Shown here in pieces: positions 9,926-19,544 of a stretch of DNA of 64,000 nucleotides. How positions within the stretch are numbered: position 1 is the stretch's first letter; each line of letters starts with the position of its first letter. The DNA is from Nodularia spumigena CCY9414 (lineage in GTDB: Bacteria > Cyanobacteriota > Cyanobacteriia > Cyanobacteriales > Nostocaceae): positions 1-64,000 of the forward strand of contig NZ_CP007203.1 in the NCBI RefSeq assembly GCF_000340565.2. Reading direction: 5' to 3'. The notes below the pieces were generated by a model. That model made no database searches. It was not told the origin of the DNA and saw only the letters and a list, made by a program, of their open reading frames with translations. The translations under genes were made by a program, and so were the position numbers.

Positions 9926-10282
9926 GTGCTGAAGACGCTGTTAGTAATTTTCATTGGTTTATTACCGTCCTTATTTTCTCTGTGGGTGATCCGGAAAACC
10001 CATTCGCGGACACGCCTCCGGATGAGACAAGCGCTGCGAATTTGTCACGAAGACCCATCCGAGATTACATCAGACCTGTTGAAGGCGATCGCTATTATTT
10101 GGAAGGCGTGGGTTACCTCATCGGCGATATCAGTTGCTTTCTTTAATGCTCGCTCTGGTTATATGCGCTGTGCTATTAACCCCAGTGGCCCCTGTCAGAA
10201 TTGCCGTCACTATGAACCACTCCCCACCTACGCAAGTAAGTATGGCTACGCCACGCAAGCTATCAAAAATCAAATAGGATAA
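9926..10282 (+). CDS. Small membrane-anchored protein, possibly DUF6464
   Basis: 118 residues. A GTG start at 9926 is preceded by a strong ribosome site AAGGAGGT (9909-9916), which fixes the start. An N-terminal hydrophobic segment (about 4-21) is followed by a basic stretch RKTHSRTRLRMRQ. The C-terminal half has MRCAINPSGPCQNCRHYEP, a Cys-rich motif (three Cys) I associate with the cyanobacterial DUF6464 group; that link is tentative. Function is unknown. It stands alone between divergent and convergent neighbours. Confidence 0.65.
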   Translation: MLKTLLVIFIGLLPSLFSLWVIRKTHSRTRLRMRQALRICHEDPSEITSDLLKAIAIIWKAWVTSSAISVAFFNARSGYMRCAINPSGPCQNCRHYEPLPTYASKYGYATQAIKNQIG

Positions 10283-10312
10283 AAATACTTGTAGCGCTTT
10301 TACCCTAATAAC

Positions 10313-10600
10313 CTAATTTTCTTGTTCATCATCATCAGGTAATGATTCCATCTCTTTAGCAATTAAATCTTGGAATTCATCACCACAATGAACCTGTAAA
10401 TGAATTGTAGCAGTTAGCAACTCCGCGAAAATTTCAGCTTGTTGCCTTGTACTCAAGTAAGGTAACTGAAGTTGATAAATTAAGGCCGTAACATTTTGGC
10501 ATTCAGAGCCTAATTCTGTAATTAATTTACTGAGAGTAGAATTGGCAATAGGGAGGACGCGATCGCCGAAGGCGGGGCTTTGCCCATCGCTAATTTGCAT
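10313..10600 (-). CDS. Hypothetical acidic protein
   Basis: 95 residues with an acidic C-terminus (ESLPDDDEQEN). Not recognised. The body looks helical (STLSKLITELGSE, TRQQAEIFAELLTATIHL). Codons 4-14 are formed by a G/C-rich palindromic stretch (GCAAAGCCCCGCCTTCGGCGATCGC) of a kind that occurs as an intergenic repeat in Nostoc-type genomes, so the N-terminus may be repeat-derived or the true start may be later, for instance at a codon near SKLITE. It follows the 61-aa gene by 2 bp, so the two form a tight pair. Confidence 0.55.
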   Translation of the reverse strand: MQISDGQSPAFGDRVLPIANSTLSKLITELGSECQNVTALIYQLQLPYLSTRQQAEIFAELLTATIHLQVHCGDEFQDLIAKEMESLPDDDEQEN

Positions 10601-10602
10601 AA

Positions 10603-10788
10603 TTATTTCCCCAATCGTTTGAGTGCTTGCTGAATCCCCTTCTCAAAAGCTTGAAATTCAGCTTTCCAATGTCTAATTAAACCTTGATCGGGATAATCTT
10701 TTTCATACTCTCGTCTAATCTTTTCTTGATGTTCATCAATCCGTTTATTCAGCGAGCGAATTGCTTTTTTGTGGTTTTTATTCCCCAT
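10603..10788 (-). CDS. Hypothetical basic, helical small protein
   Basis: 61 residues, mostly charged and predicted helical (KKAIRSLNKRIDEHQEKIRRE, FEKGIQQALKRLGK), with no membrane segment. Not recognised. Its stop is 2 bp before the start of the next small gene (10313-10600), so they are probably co-transcribed and may act together. The basic/acidic pairing of the two products is suggestive, but no toxin or antitoxin motif is visible. Confidence 0.55.
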   Translation of the reverse strand: MGNKNHKKAIRSLNKRIDEHQEKIRREYEKDYPDQGLIRHWKAEFQAFEKGIQQALKRLGK

Positions 10789-10846
10789 AAAGCTGCAAGA
10801 TACTTGAACAGCCTATTTAACAAAGGTGGGCATCGCCCACCTAAGA

Positions 10847-12109
10847 TTAATTCATGAAACCAGCAAAAAAGTCCAGAGTTTCCTTTAGCGCTTTGATGAA
10901 AATATCAATTTCTTCGCGGGTATTGTAGAAAGATAAACTTACCCGTGCGGTTCCCGGTAAACCTAAATGACGGTGTAATGGTTGAGTACAGTGGTGTCCA
11001 GAACGAATCGCTACGCCTTCTTGGTCTAATAATGTCGATAAGTCGTTGGGGTGGACATCTGCGGCTGTAAATGCAGCTAAAGCAGCCCTTCCTTCCCCCT
11101 TCGCGTTGGGTTTGGGACCGTAAATTGTGATTTGGGGTATTTGCGCTAATTGTTGGAACAAATAAGCTGTGAGTTCAGCTTCGTAGACGTGGATTTTATC
11201 CATCCCAATATTACTAAGATAATCTACCGCAGCTCCCAAGGCGATCGCCTCCGCAATTGCTGGAGTACCCGCTTCAAATTTATGCGGTAATTCTGCGTAG
11301 GTAGAATGATCTAAATACACATCGGCAATCATTTCACCACCACCGAAAAATGGTGGCATTGATTCTAACAGTTCCAACTTACCATACAAAAATCCTATGC
11401 CAGTGGGGGCGCACATTTTATGACCGGAAGCAACCAACCAATCACAGTCGATTTGTTGGACATCCACAGGCATATGCGGTACACTTTGGCAAGCATCAAC
11501 TAATAATTTTGCACCATATTTGTGAGTAATTTTCGCAATTTCTGCTACTGGGTTAATGCAACCCAAAGTATTAGAAACATGACTCACAGCGACTAATTTA
11601 GTTTTGTCAGAAATCAAGTTTTTAAACTGTTCTAAATCAAAACTACCTTCTGGTGTCAATTCCACAAACTTTAACACCGCACCCGTTTTTTGTGCTACAA
11701 GTTGCCAAGGAACAATATTACTGTGGTGTTCCATCACCGACATAATAATCTCGTCCCCTGGGTGCAAATTGTTCATCCCCCAGCTGTAGGCTACCAGGTT
11801 AATGGCTTCACTGGCGTTGCGGGTGTAGATGATTTCTTGACGTGAAGCAGCATTAATGAATTTAGCTACTTTATCTCGCGCACCTTCATAAGCATCAGTA
11901 GCTTTAGCACTCAGGCTATGAGCGCCACGATGCACATTAGCATTATATTGTTCGTAATAATCCCGCAGGATATTTAACACGAACAGAGGTTTTTGGGAAG
12001 TAGCTGCATTATCCAGATAAACCAAAGGTTTCTCGTTAACTTCCTGATGCAAAATCGGGAAATCAGCGCGAACTTGATCAGCTAGGGTTTTGGTAGGGGT
12101 GAAAGTCAT
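10847..12109 (-). CDS. sufS: Cysteine desulfurase SufS
   Basis: PLP enzyme that removes sulfur from cysteine and passes it to the SufBCD scaffold as persulfide. The 420 residues contain the PLP-binding lysine in [11 protein letters not shown] (K231) and the catalytic cysteine in RSGHHCTQP (C374) on the short, group II type loop. EHHSNIVPW at 127-135 is also typical. It is the last gene of the minus-strand sufB-sufC-sufD-sufS row. A 145-bp gap full of short tandem repeats separates it from sufD. Transcription is presumably controlled with the operon by SufR. Confidence 0.96.
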   Translation of the reverse strand: MTFTPTKTLADQVRADFPILHQEVNEKPLVYLDNAATSQKPLFVLNILRDYYEQYNANVHRGAHSLSAKATDAYEGARDKVAKFINAASRQEIIYTRNASEAINLVAYSWGMNNLHPGDEIIMSVMEHHSNIVPWQLVAQKTGAVLKFVELTPEGSFDLEQFKNLISDKTKLVAVSHVSNTLGCINPVAEIAKITHKYGAKLLVDACQSVPHMPVDVQQIDCDWLVASGHKMCAPTGIGFLYGKLELLESMPPFFGGGEMIADVYLDHSTYAELPHKFEAGTPAIAEAIALGAAVDYLSNIGMDKIHVYEAELTAYLFQQLAQIPQITIYGPKPNAKGEGRAALAAFTAADVHPNDLSTLLDQEGVAIRSGHHCTQPLHRHLGLPGTARVSLSFYNTREEIDIFIKALKETLDFFAGFMN

Positions 12110-12126
12110 GGGTAATTAGTCAAACA

Positions 12127-12268
12127 ATTTTAGATTTTAGATTTTAGATTTTGGATTGACTCCACAGATAAATCTATAGGTTTGAGGATTTGGGATTTGG
12201 GATTGATTCCCCAGATAAATCTGGGGGTTTGTAGCATTAAGGAAATATTAGTTATTAGTCATTAGTCA
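12127..12268. repeat. Short tandem and dispersed repeats between sufD and sufS
   Basis: Contains GATTTTA-type heptamers (12130-12153), then TTGGATTGACTCCACAGATAAATC and a second, related copy at 12203-12227. A TGACTAA heptamer run at 12247-12268 enters the 3' end of sufD. A very similar block, inverted, occurs at 61440-61530. Confidence 0.7.
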
Positions 12269-13628
12269 AAGACTTGAGACTATTGACTGTGTTTAATAGG
12301 ACTGCTTGCAGAGATTTAACGGGAATTTGGTTGATAATTTCCGCAGCAAAGGCATTAATTAACAACTTACGCGCATCATCTTCGTTAATTCCCCGGCTTT
12401 GGAGATAAAAGATTTCATCATCTTCCAACTGACTAACGGTAGCACCATGAGCGCATTTCACGTTGTCGGCGGTAATTTCCAACTGGGGCTTAGTATCAAC
12501 TCTAGCTTTTGATGATAACAATAAATTGCGATTTAATTGACCGGCATTTGTTAACTGCGCTGCTTTTGGTACAAACACCTTGCCATTGAATACCGCATGA
12601 GCGCGATCGCCTACAATGCACTTATGTAACTGTGTGCTGGTACTATGGGGATAATTAAGTGCGATCGCACTGTGAGTATCACCCACCTGTCTATCAGAAA
12701 TCATCGTCAAACCGTTGAGAGTCGTTTCGGTTTGTTCGCCAGTTTGCAAAATCTCCAAATTGTGGCGTGATAACTTACCGCCAAAACTCAAAGCATGACA
12801 AGTATATCGACTATCACGAGCTTGAGTAACAGCAGTCTTCCCTACATGAAAAGCCTCTGCACCTTCGCGCTCAATTCTAGTATGACTCACCTGAGCATTC
12901 TCACCCAGCCAAACTTCCGTAACCGCATTAGTGAGGTAAACCCCCTCTGCGTCCTCTGCGCCTCTGTGGTTAATAAAATCTTCCACCACAGTCACACTAC
13001 CACCAGTTTCAGCCATCACCAAACAACGAGGCTGAGAAATCGTAGCTTGTTCACCAACAACAGCAACAAACAACAGATGAATAGGAGTTTCCACAATCAC
13101 ATTCTGAGCCACCCAAACAACCGCCGCATCAGAGATACCAGCAGTATTGAGAGCGGTAAAAACCTCCTGTGAACCCTCAGCTTGAGCTAAATAATGTTTA
13201 ACAATTTCCTGCTGAGACTTAGAAAAACCCGCCAAATTACCGACAACAACCCCAGAAGGTAAATCTGCAACTGCGGATAAATCCGGCGCATAAACACCAT
13301 TAACAAAAACCAAACGACTATTAACAGCCTCTGGTAAAGTTAAAGCCGAGATATCAACTGATTTTAATTGTGTTTCTACATGAAACTGCACTTGACGCAG
13401 TGCTGATAAATCAGTAAACCGCCATTCCTCCTCACGGGTAGTGGGGATACTGGAATGACGCACCCAATTAGCAGCACCTTGGCGTAATTCTTGGAAATAA
13501 TCTGCTGCTTGTAGTGTAGTTACTTCATCTAACAACCCAGTGAGATAACTATCTTTATCCAACAGAGTAGAAGTCAAACTCACAGCATTCGAGTTAGGAA
13601 CGGGACTAGGAGAAACTTGAATCGTCAT
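12255..13628 (-). CDS. sufD: Fe-S assembly scaffold protein SufD
   Basis: Partner of SufB in the SufBC2D scaffold that builds Fe-S clusters. 457 residues with an N-terminal helical region (EEEWRFTDLSAL at about 62-73) and a long beta-helix core. The C-terminal signature has CAHGATVSQLEDDEIFYLQSRG (about 391-412), shared with SufB. Its start overlaps the sufC stop by one base (TAATG), implying coupled translation. The final codons SLTND and the stop are made from a TGACTAA heptamer repeat, so the natural C-terminus may have been altered slightly by the repeat. Confidence 0.95.
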   Translation of the reverse strand: MTIQVSPSPVPNSNAVSLTSTLLDKDSYLTGLLDEVTTLQAADYFQELRQGAANWVRHSSIPTTREEEWRFTDLSALRQVQFHVETQLKSVDISALTLPEAVNSRLVFVNGVYAPDLSAVADLPSGVVVGNLAGFSKSQQEIVKHYLAQAEGSQEVFTALNTAGISDAAVVWVAQNVIVETPIHLLFVAVVGEQATISQPRCLVMAETGGSVTVVEDFINHRGAEDAEGVYLTNAVTEVWLGENAQVSHTRIEREGAEAFHVGKTAVTQARDSRYTCHALSFGGKLSRHNLEILQTGEQTETTLNGLTMISDRQVGDTHSAIALNYPHSTSTQLHKCIVGDRAHAVFNGKVFVPKAAQLTNAGQLNRNLLLSSKARVDTKPQLEITADNVKCAHGATVSQLEDDEIFYLQSRGINEDDARKLLINAFAAEIINQIPVKSLQAVLLNTVNSLKSLTND

Positions 13629-14410
13629 TACACACCCACCTCAGCACCTTCCAGAACCCAGTCATAACCGCGCTCTTCCAATTCCAGCGCCAAATCCTTA
13701 CCACCACACATGAGAATGCGACCATGAGCCATAACGTGGACAAAATCCGGCACAATATAATTGAGCAAACGTTGATAGTGAGTAATCATAATTGTGGCAT
13801 TTTCTGGACTAGCCAATTGATTCACACCATCAGCCACAATTCTCAGAGCATCAATATCCAAACCCGAATCAGTCTCATCCAGAATACCCAACTTTGGTTC
13901 CAGCAGAGCCATTTGCAGAATTTCATTCCGCTTCTTCTCACCACCAGAAAAACCTTCATTTAGACTACGGTTAAGAAAAGCCGGATTCATTTTTACAACA
14001 TCCAACTTTTCCTCAATCAAATCATCAAAATCGAAAGCGTCCAACTCCTCCAAACCCTGAGCCTTGCGGCGAGAATTGTAAGCAACCCGTAAAAAATCCA
14101 AATTACTCACACCTGGAATTTCCAAAGGATATTGAAACGCCAAAAACACACCGCTTCTAGCCCTTTCCTCCGGTTCCATTTCCAAGAGATTCTGACCTTG
14201 GAAAATCACCTCACCACCAGTCACCTCATAAGCCGGGTGTCCAGCCAAAACCTTAGAAAAAGTACTCTTACCAGAACCATTCGGTCCCATAATTGCATGA
14301 ACTTCCCCAGAGCGAACCTCAAGATTCAAACCCTTCAAAATCGGAGTCCCATCAACACTAGCCGTCAAATCCTTAACAGACAGCACAACATCGCTATTTT
14401 CAATAATCAT
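13628..14410 (-). CDS. sufC: Fe-S assembly ATPase SufC
   Basis: ABC-type ATPase that drives conformational change of the SufBCD complex. It is cytosolic rather than a transporter. The 260 residues have Walker A GPNGSGKS at 42-49, the signature GFSGGEKKR and Walker [13 protein letters not shown], which is the SufC form of the motif, and an H-loop in MITHYQRLL. It overlaps sufD by one base and lies 67 bp after sufB. Standard length and intact. Confidence 0.96.
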   Translation of the reverse strand: MIIENSDVVLSVKDLTASVDGTPILKGLNLEVRSGEVHAIMGPNGSGKSTFSKVLAGHPAYEVTGGEVIFQGQNLLEMEPEERARSGVFLAFQYPLEIPGVSNLDFLRVAYNSRRKAQGLEELDAFDFDDLIEEKLDVVKMNPAFLNRSLNEGFSGGEKKRNEILQMALLEPKLGILDETDSGLDIDALRIVADGVNQLASPENATIMITHYQRLLNYIVPDFVHVMAHGRILMCGGKDLALELEERGYDWVLEGAEVGV

Positions 14411-14477
14411 CTTCTCTCTTCTCTTCTCTTAACTTCGCGAACTTTGCGTCCTTTGCGGTTCGTTAATCCAAAACCAA

Positions 14478-15917
14478 CTACCCAACACTACCTTCCAACT
14501 TCATACTCAAAAGCTTGTCAGCCTCCACAGCAAACTCCATAGGTAGCTGATTAAAAACATCCTTACAGAAACCGCTAATCATCATCGAAATAGCGTCCTC
14601 CGGCGAAATACCCCGTTGAGCAAAATAAAACAATTGGTCTTCACCAATCTTAGAAGTAGAAGCCTCATGCTCCACCTTACTGGCGTTATTCTGCACCTGA
14701 ATATAAGGGAAAGTATTAGCATGGGCATTATCGCCAATCAGCATCGAGTCACACTGAGAATAATTTCTCGCACCCTTAGCCGTAGGATTAACCTTCACCA
14801 AACCGCGATAACTGTTACTAGAATTACCCGCCGATATACCCTTAGAAATAATCGTACTGCGAGTATTTTTACCAACGTGAATCATCTTCGTACCCGTGTC
14901 AGCTTGCTGCATATTATTAGTCAGCGCCACCGAGTAAAATTCACCCACAGAATTATCACCAAGCAAAACACAGCTAGGATACTTCCAAGTAATTGCTGAA
15001 CCTGTTTCGACTTGAGTCCAGGAAATCTTAGAATTTACACCTTGACACAAACCGCGCTTAGTCACGAAATTATAAATTCCACCTTTACCCTTTTCATCAC
15101 CGGCGTACCAGTTTTGAACAGTGGAGTATTTAATTTCCGCATTATCCAGGGCGACAAGTTCCACCACTGCGGCGTGTAATTGATTGGTATCATACATCGG
15201 CGCAGTGCAGCCTTCCAGGTAGGAAACATAGCTTCCTTCTTCAGCCACAATCAAAGTCCGTTCAAACTGTCCTGTATCCCCGGAGTTGATGCGGAAATAT
15301 GTAGACAATTCCATTGGGCATTTTACGCCTTTAGGAATATAGACAAAAGAACCATCACTGAATACAGCACCATTTAAAGCGGCAAAATAATTGTCTGCTG
15401 CGGGAACGACGCTACCCAGATACTTCCGCACCAGTTCGGGATGTTCTTGTAAAGCTTCCGAAATCGAGCAAAAGATAACTCCATCTTCGGCGAGTTTGTC
15501 CTTAAATGTGGTAGCAACAGAAACGCTATCAAAAATTGCATCGACAGCCACATTTGCTAGTCGCTTTTGTTCAGAGAGAGAAATACCCAATTTCTCAAAG
15601 GTTTCTAGCAAGGTAGGATCTACCTCATCTAAGCTGTTGAGCTTGGCTTTCTTCTTCTTGGGCGCGGAATAGTAGATAATATTCTGATAGTCGATGGCTG
15701 GATACTTGACACTCGGCCAAGTTGGTTCCGTCATTTTGAGCCACTGGCGATAACATCTGAGGCGAAAATCTAACATGAATTGTGGCTCGTTCTTCTTGGC
15801 GGAGATCAAGCGAACAACGTCCTCGTTTAGTCCACGCGGGATAGTGTCGGCTTCAATATCTGTAATAAAGCCGTACTTGTAGGGTTGGTTGACTAAGGTT
15901 TTGGCAGTGACACTCAT
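14478..15917 (-). CDS. sufB: Fe-S assembly scaffold protein SufB
   Basis: Core scaffold on which Fe-S clusters are assembled. 479 residues, the normal length. Characteristic segments are [39 protein letters not shown] and the C-terminal [21 protein letters not shown]. It is the first gene of the operon; the upstream 236 bp contain two SufR-type operators. The ATG at 15917 ([17 protein letters not shown]) matches the usual cyanobacterial start. Confidence 0.97.
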   Translation of the reverse strand: MSVTAKTLVNQPYKYGFITDIEADTIPRGLNEDVVRLISAKKNEPQFMLDFRLRCYRQWLKMTEPTWPSVKYPAIDYQNIIYYSAPKKKKAKLNSLDEVDPTLLETFEKLGISLSEQKRLANVAVDAIFDSVSVATTFKDKLAEDGVIFCSISEALQEHPELVRKYLGSVVPAADNYFAALNGAVFSDGSFVYIPKGVKCPMELSTYFRINSGDTGQFERTLIVAEEGSYVSYLEGCTAPMYDTNQLHAAVVELVALDNAEIKYSTVQNWYAGDEKGKGGIYNFVTKRGLCQGVNSKISWTQVETGSAITWKYPSCVLLGDNSVGEFYSVALTNNMQQADTGTKMIHVGKNTRSTIISKGISAGNSSNSYRGLVKVNPTAKGARNYSQCDSMLIGDNAHANTFPYIQVQNNASKVEHEASTSKIGEDQLFYFAQRGISPEDAISMMISGFCKDVFNQLPMEFAVEADKLLSMKLEGSVG

Positions 15918-16066
15918 CGGTATTAATCTCTTGTGTTCAGAACTGGAATCGTGGAATCTGTTTACGGAAATCTCTTTAAGAATGGGAGACGGGCTGTTTG
16001 AGCCTTTTCCCTGTTAGTGTTTCCGAGTGGTAACACGGCTGTTAAAATAGGACTTTGGGAGTAAAA

Positions 16067-16080
16067 CAACTTGTGGGTTG
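16067..16080. promoter_or_regulatory. SufR operator, site 1 (CAAC-N6-GTTG)
   Basis: CAACTTGTGGGTTG is a perfect CAAC-N6-GTTG dyad in the divergent sufB-sufR gap. SufR of Synechocystis is known to bind this motif. The site lies between the two start codons and could serve either promoter. Confidence 0.8.
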
Positions 16081-16111
16081 TTTAATTTATTTTCATTTTA
16101 CGCTAAATTAA

Positions 16112-16125
16112 CAACAACAATGTTG
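16112..16125. promoter_or_regulatory. SufR operator, site 2 (CAAC-N6-GTTG)
   Basis: CAACAACAATGTTG is a second perfect CAAC-N6-GTTG dyad, 45 bp (centre to centre) from site 1 and about 40 bp before the sufR start. The paired arrangement matches the known control of the sufBCDS operon and sufR autoregulation by the [4Fe-4S]-binding repressor. Confidence 0.85.
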
Positions 16126-16165
16126 TTAAAGTCAAATTTTCTAAAAAAAATTTTTGGGGACGTTC

Positions 16166-16873
16166 ATGCAGCGTCTTGTAGAGCAAATGGAGACTACTCA
16201 CCAGACCTCAACCAAGCAAGATATTCTTGAGTATCTGCTTAAGCGCTCACAAGCAACTGCTTTTGAGTTAGCCGAAGTTTTAGATGTCAGCAAGCAAGCA
16301 ATTCGTCGTCATTTGAAAGATTTGGAGACGGAAGACCTAGTTTTGTATTCATCTGTACAAATAGGTATGGGGCGGCCACAGCATATCTATAAGTTAAGCC
16401 GCCGGGGACGCGATCGCCTGCAACGGAGTTTAAACAATCATCAAAGCGATCGCTATGGTGAATTTGCAGTTTCACTGTTGGACACTTTAGCCCAAACCGT
16501 AGGCCGTGACCAAGTAACCTCGATTTTACAAAAACAGTGGGAGCGTAAAGCTCAAGAATACCGCGATCGCGTCGGCAACGGATCACTAGAAGAACGTGTA
16601 GCTAATTTAGTGAATCTGAGAAAAGCAGAAGGATTCATGGCAGAATATCACTCAGTGGAATCCTCACAAGAAGATAGCTTTATCTTCATGGAACATAACT
16701 GTGCCATTTCCAATGTCGCTGAATCGTTCCCTAGCATCTGCGGTCATGAATTAGAAATGTTTGCAGCAATCCTACCAGATTGTCACGTAGAGCGCACCCA
16801 TTGGATTATCGATGGTGAACATCGTTGCGGCTATTTGGTGCAAGCTAGACAAACACAATCACATTCAGTTTAA
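16166..16873 (+). CDS. sufR: SufR, Fe-S-sensing repressor of the suf operon
   Basis: DeoR/ArsR-like winged-helix repressor that senses Fe-S status. The N-terminal helix-turn-helix is in ATAFELAEVLDVSKQAIRRH. Four C-terminal cysteines are spaced C-x12-C-x13-C-x14-C (within HNCAIS, SICGHE, PDCHVE, HRCGYL), the cluster-binding pattern of SufR. The frame opens with a TTG at 16154, but ATG 16166, 5 nt after GGGGA, is preferred; ATG 16187 is a shorter alternative. It is divergent from sufBCDS with two operators in the gap, so it represses both directions. Confidence 0.93.
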   Translation: MQRLVEQMETTHQTSTKQDILEYLLKRSQATAFELAEVLDVSKQAIRRHLKDLETEDLVLYSSVQIGMGRPQHIYKLSRRGRDRLQRSLNNHQSDRYGEFAVSLLDTLAQTVGRDQVTSILQKQWERKAQEYRDRVGNGSLEERVANLVNLRKAEGFMAEYHSVESSQEDSFIFMEHNCAISNVAESFPSICGHELEMFAAILPDCHVERTHWIIDGEHRCGYLVQARQTQSHSV

Positions 16874-16968
16874 ATCATGGCTAATAATTAATTAGTAAAG
16901 CTTCTTACTAATCAATAATTATTGATTGTCCATGAATCAACATTTAAATAGGTGTAAAAACTAAATAT

Positions 16969-17229
16969 ATGGATATACCACCCCAGCAACCAACAACCCA
17001 ATTTCTCACCTTAGAAGAATCAGCAAAAGTAGATGCAGCTTTGTTATCTTCCTCAGAGAAATTTTTAACCAGAATAACAATTTCATCCCTTAAAGTCCTC
17101 AAGCATATTGCCCAAGAATACGGTGTAGCGATAGAAGACTTAACCACACAGCAACTGATTACCTGGTTTGAAACCGATGCCAAAATTAAACGAGAACAAG
17201 GAATAGAAGCCTCATACTTGAAATGGTAA
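16969..17229 (+). CDS. Small conserved hypothetical protein downstream of sufR
   Basis: 86 residues with no membrane segment or Cys cluster. The sequence is helical and well formed (ESAKVDAALLSSSEKFLTRI, SLKVLKHIAQEYG, LTTQQLITWFETDAKIKRE), as expected of a real gene. I do not recognise a named family. It begins 95 bp after sufR on the same strand, so co-transcription is possible but not shown. No clear Shine-Dalgarno sequence precedes the ATG. Confidence 0.6.
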   Translation: MDIPPQQPTTQFLTLEESAKVDAALLSSSEKFLTRITISSLKVLKHIAQEYGVAIEDLTTQQLITWFETDAKIKREQGIEASYLKW

Positions 17230-17537
17230 AGCATTTCCTTCTCATTCTTCCATCTCAGTGTCCTCTGCGGTATGCGCTGCGCGCACGCTACGCGAACGTT
17301 TAAAAAATAAACCTAATATTTAACGGGAGCATCCCAATTTAGTAGAAATATAGAGACCGATGAAAAAACCCTATAAAACCCTCTTCCCTTGGCGTTCTTC
17401 TCCCAAGGGGAGACGCTACGCGAATGCGTCTTGGCGGTTCGTTCCTTCTAAACCAAAATCGCATAAATGCAATTTCCACAATAAAAAGCACCTAAAAAAG
17501 GCACTTTTAGCGATGAATTGTAGTGTACCAAAAATAT
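17230..17537. repeat. Gene-free spacer with fragments of the G/C-rich repeat core
   Basis: Contains GCGCGCACGCTACGCGAACG near 17280 and TTGGCGTTCTTCTCCCAAGGGGAGACGCTACGCG near 17388-17423, both like pieces of the MITE core at 3044-3258 but without its ends. An open frame across it is repeat-derived and not called as a gene. Confidence 0.5.
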
Positions 17538-18164
17538 TTAAGCCCGATAATTATTAGTTCTAGGACTGCGAGCGCCCACAACAGCACCCATAAGAGCCGC
17601 AGCTAAACTCAACAAAGAACCGAAGACAAACCACCATAAAGCCCTAGAAGTAGCCGCAGCAATTTGGCGAGCTTGTTCAGCCGTGACAGTAGTGGGCGGT
17701 ACGGGAGCGCCTGGTTGAACTGCTTGGGGGGGTACAGCTACGACAACATTGGGAGCCACAACACCAAAAGTCCCCCAGACTCCACTCGCTAAGAGCCAAG
17801 AACTCAGAGCGATAGTAGTAGCCCAAAGAATTGCGCCATTGAGCAGGGCTGTATTCCGGTTCATGGGGCCACAAGTCCGAGTTGTCACCCAACCACCAAC
17901 GAATAGGGAAATCAACAAAGCCAGAGTTGACCAAATTCCCACATTAGCAGCAACATCAGGGGTGATACTTCTGGGCGCTCCTGAACCAGCAATTGTACTT
18001 GCGCCGATAGCGCCAAATAAGGAACTCAAGATTAATTGAGTAGCTAAGGCCACTAAAACACCAGCAATTATTGGTCCCCAGCGCACCCGATCATGATATT
18101 CTGCTACTCTACCTGCTGCTGGTTCATTAATAACATCTTCGCCTAAGCGATTCATGTATGACAT
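17538..18164 (-). CDS. Hypothetical multi-pass membrane protein
   Basis: 208 residues with about four hydrophobic helices (roughly 30-52, 74-93, 107-125, 175-197). An N-terminal soluble stretch carries RVRWGPIIAGVLVALA at the first helix. A small exposed proline/valine-rich loop (VAVPPQAVQPGAPVPP) lies between helices 3 and 4. Gly and Ala are frequent in the helices. No family is recognised with confidence. It is monocistronic, transcribed away from a long gene-free stretch. Confidence 0.65.
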   Translation of the reverse strand: MSYMNRLGEDVINEPAAGRVAEYHDRVRWGPIIAGVLVALATQLILSSLFGAIGASTIAGSGAPRSITPDVAANVGIWSTLALLISLFVGGWVTTRTCGPMNRNTALLNGAILWATTIALSSWLLASGVWGTFGVVAPNVVVAVPPQAVQPGAPVPPTTVTAEQARQIAAATSRALWWFVFGSLLSLAAALMGAVVGARSPRTNNYRA

Positions 18165-18535
18165 AGTTTATTTTCTCCATTGCTTTGTCAGCAAAGTTTT
18201 TTCTCAGTTATATTCATTTGATGATTCATGCTTATGCTTAAAATTAAATTCCCAGATATGATTTTTAATATCTATCAACAGAAGGAGTTAATTACTCTAT
18301 CTTCAGCAGGATTAGCTCAAATTAATTAATAAATCTCTATGAAATTTATTGATTATTTATGTCTGATTTTTTGGGCTTTGATTGCATATTTAATTGTGAT
18401 TTACGTATAGTTATAAATATATATTTAAAGCTTTGAAGATTCATTTTAATTGGATTTAACGTATTATAGCGATTCCCATCTCTATGAGGTACATGAAGAA
18501 ATAATTGTCCACAGATGAACACAGATGAACACAGA

Positions 18536-18722
18536 TATAGCAACCGCCAAGGTGCTTAGGACATGGAAAAAGTTTAAAACCCAGTCACAGTAGGGGCGGG
18601 TTTACTAATATCCTCCTTGATATTGAATGATATCTATAGTAATCCGCTTTGATTTTTGATAGCTTGCGTGGCGTAGCCATACCCGCCCCTACTTTTGACT
18701 TTTGACTTTTGACTTTTGCTAT
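18536..18722. repeat. Nested repeat: TATAGCAA...TTGCTAT element interrupted by a GTAGGGGCGGGT element
   Basis: The outer part begins TATAGCAACCGCCAAGGTG (18536) and ends TTTTGACTTTTGCTAT (18722). An 84-bp uninterrupted relative lies at 29357-29440. Inside, 18590-18692 is a 103-bp unit with perfect 12-bp inverted ends (GTAGGGGCGGGT / ACCCGCCCCTAC). It begins exactly where the two outer copies diverge (after CAGTCACA). A TTTTGAC tandem run follows it. The rest of 18165-18760 is A/T-rich with no gene seen. Confidence 0.65.
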
Positions 18723-18760
18723 GATTACCCATTAGCTAGGAAGAAAATACCATTGACAAA

Positions 18761-19087
18761 CTAACGCATTTTCACAGCAGTACCTGTGGCCGTAATCAAT
18801 AATAAAACTCCGCTTTGATCAATATTGATTGTGCCGGTGTCAAATTCAATCCCAATTACAGCATCTGCGCCTAAACGCTGGGCGCGTTGTTCTAATTCTT
18901 CTATGGCTTTTCGCTGTCCCTGCTCAAATAAACGCTCATAGCTAGCAGTTCGACCACCGATAACATCTCGAATGCTGGCAAAAAAATCTCGGATGAAATT
19001 ACTGCCATATACAACTTCGGCTGTCACAATACCTAAATATGATTCTATCACCGCACCTTGAATTACATCAGTCGTAGTTACAATCAT
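18761..19087 (-). CDS. YbjQ family protein (UPF0145)
   Basis: 108 residues matching the YbjQ / putative heavy-metal-binding family along the whole length: MIVTTTDVIQGAVIESYLGIV at the start, then VYGSNFIRDFFASIRDVIGGRTASYE, and LGADAVIGIEFDTG in the C-terminal half. Members form small oligomeric beta-rich assemblies. The metal-binding role is only annotated by homology and no Cys/His metal site is visible here. Good start at 19087 with GGAGC upstream (complement of GCTCC at 19094-19098). Confidence 0.85.
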   Translation of the reverse strand: MIVTTTDVIQGAVIESYLGIVTAEVVYGSNFIRDFFASIRDVIGGRTASYERLFEQGQRKAIEELEQRAQRLGADAVIGIEFDTGTINIDQSGVLLLITATGTAVKMR

Positions 19088-19544
19088 AAATTAGCTCCTT
19101 CACTCAATTTTGGATTTTAGATTTTAGATTTTAGATTGACGCAATACATCAATGTAGTTGCTCAGAACCCTCTTAGTAGGTGAGTTCCAAACCCCCCGGC
19201 TCCGGTTCTCCCGGCTCCTCTACGTCTTTTGTGTCCGTAGATTCTCTAGTAGGATCATAGCAAGGCAAGATACCTGATATTTGTGTGGCGAGAAGTCCAC
19301 AGGAAATCCACTGTCAACAAAAGGCATTTTGTCCAACCACAAATTAATTGGTGAGATATACTGAATACTTTATAATAATCAATCTGTGCTTTAGTATAAA
19401 GTCAGGAGGTTTTGTGCTGTTAAAAAGTATTTGAATTGACAGTTTATTTAATTTTCGTGAAGGTAAATAAATACAGTTTTCAAAACTCAAAATTTTTGTT
19501 TTAATTACAAAAAAAAAGTCCCCTAAAATTTCAGGAATTTTACT
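19088..19544. other. Gene-free stretch; G/C-rich segment that could be structured RNA
   Basis: Begins with GATTTTA heptamers (19107-19135). From about 19160 to 19310 it is distinctly G/C-richer than its flanks, with local pairing: CTCTACG/CGTAGA around 19218-19245, and GTGG/CCAC around 19285-19300. No open frame is convincing there. From 19330 to 19544 it is A/T-rich and presumably holds the promoter of the TPR gene. Whether the central part is transcribed is unknown. Confidence 0.3.

Noticed and set aside
17360-17557. Open frame of 65 codons
   Set aside because: It translates repeat-core sequence (CTTGGCGTTCTTCTCCCAAG region) and overlaps the end of the membrane-protein gene.
18346-18543. 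Minus-strand frame of 65 codons
   Set aside because: Composed of A/T-rich and repeat sequence without start signal or protein-like composition.
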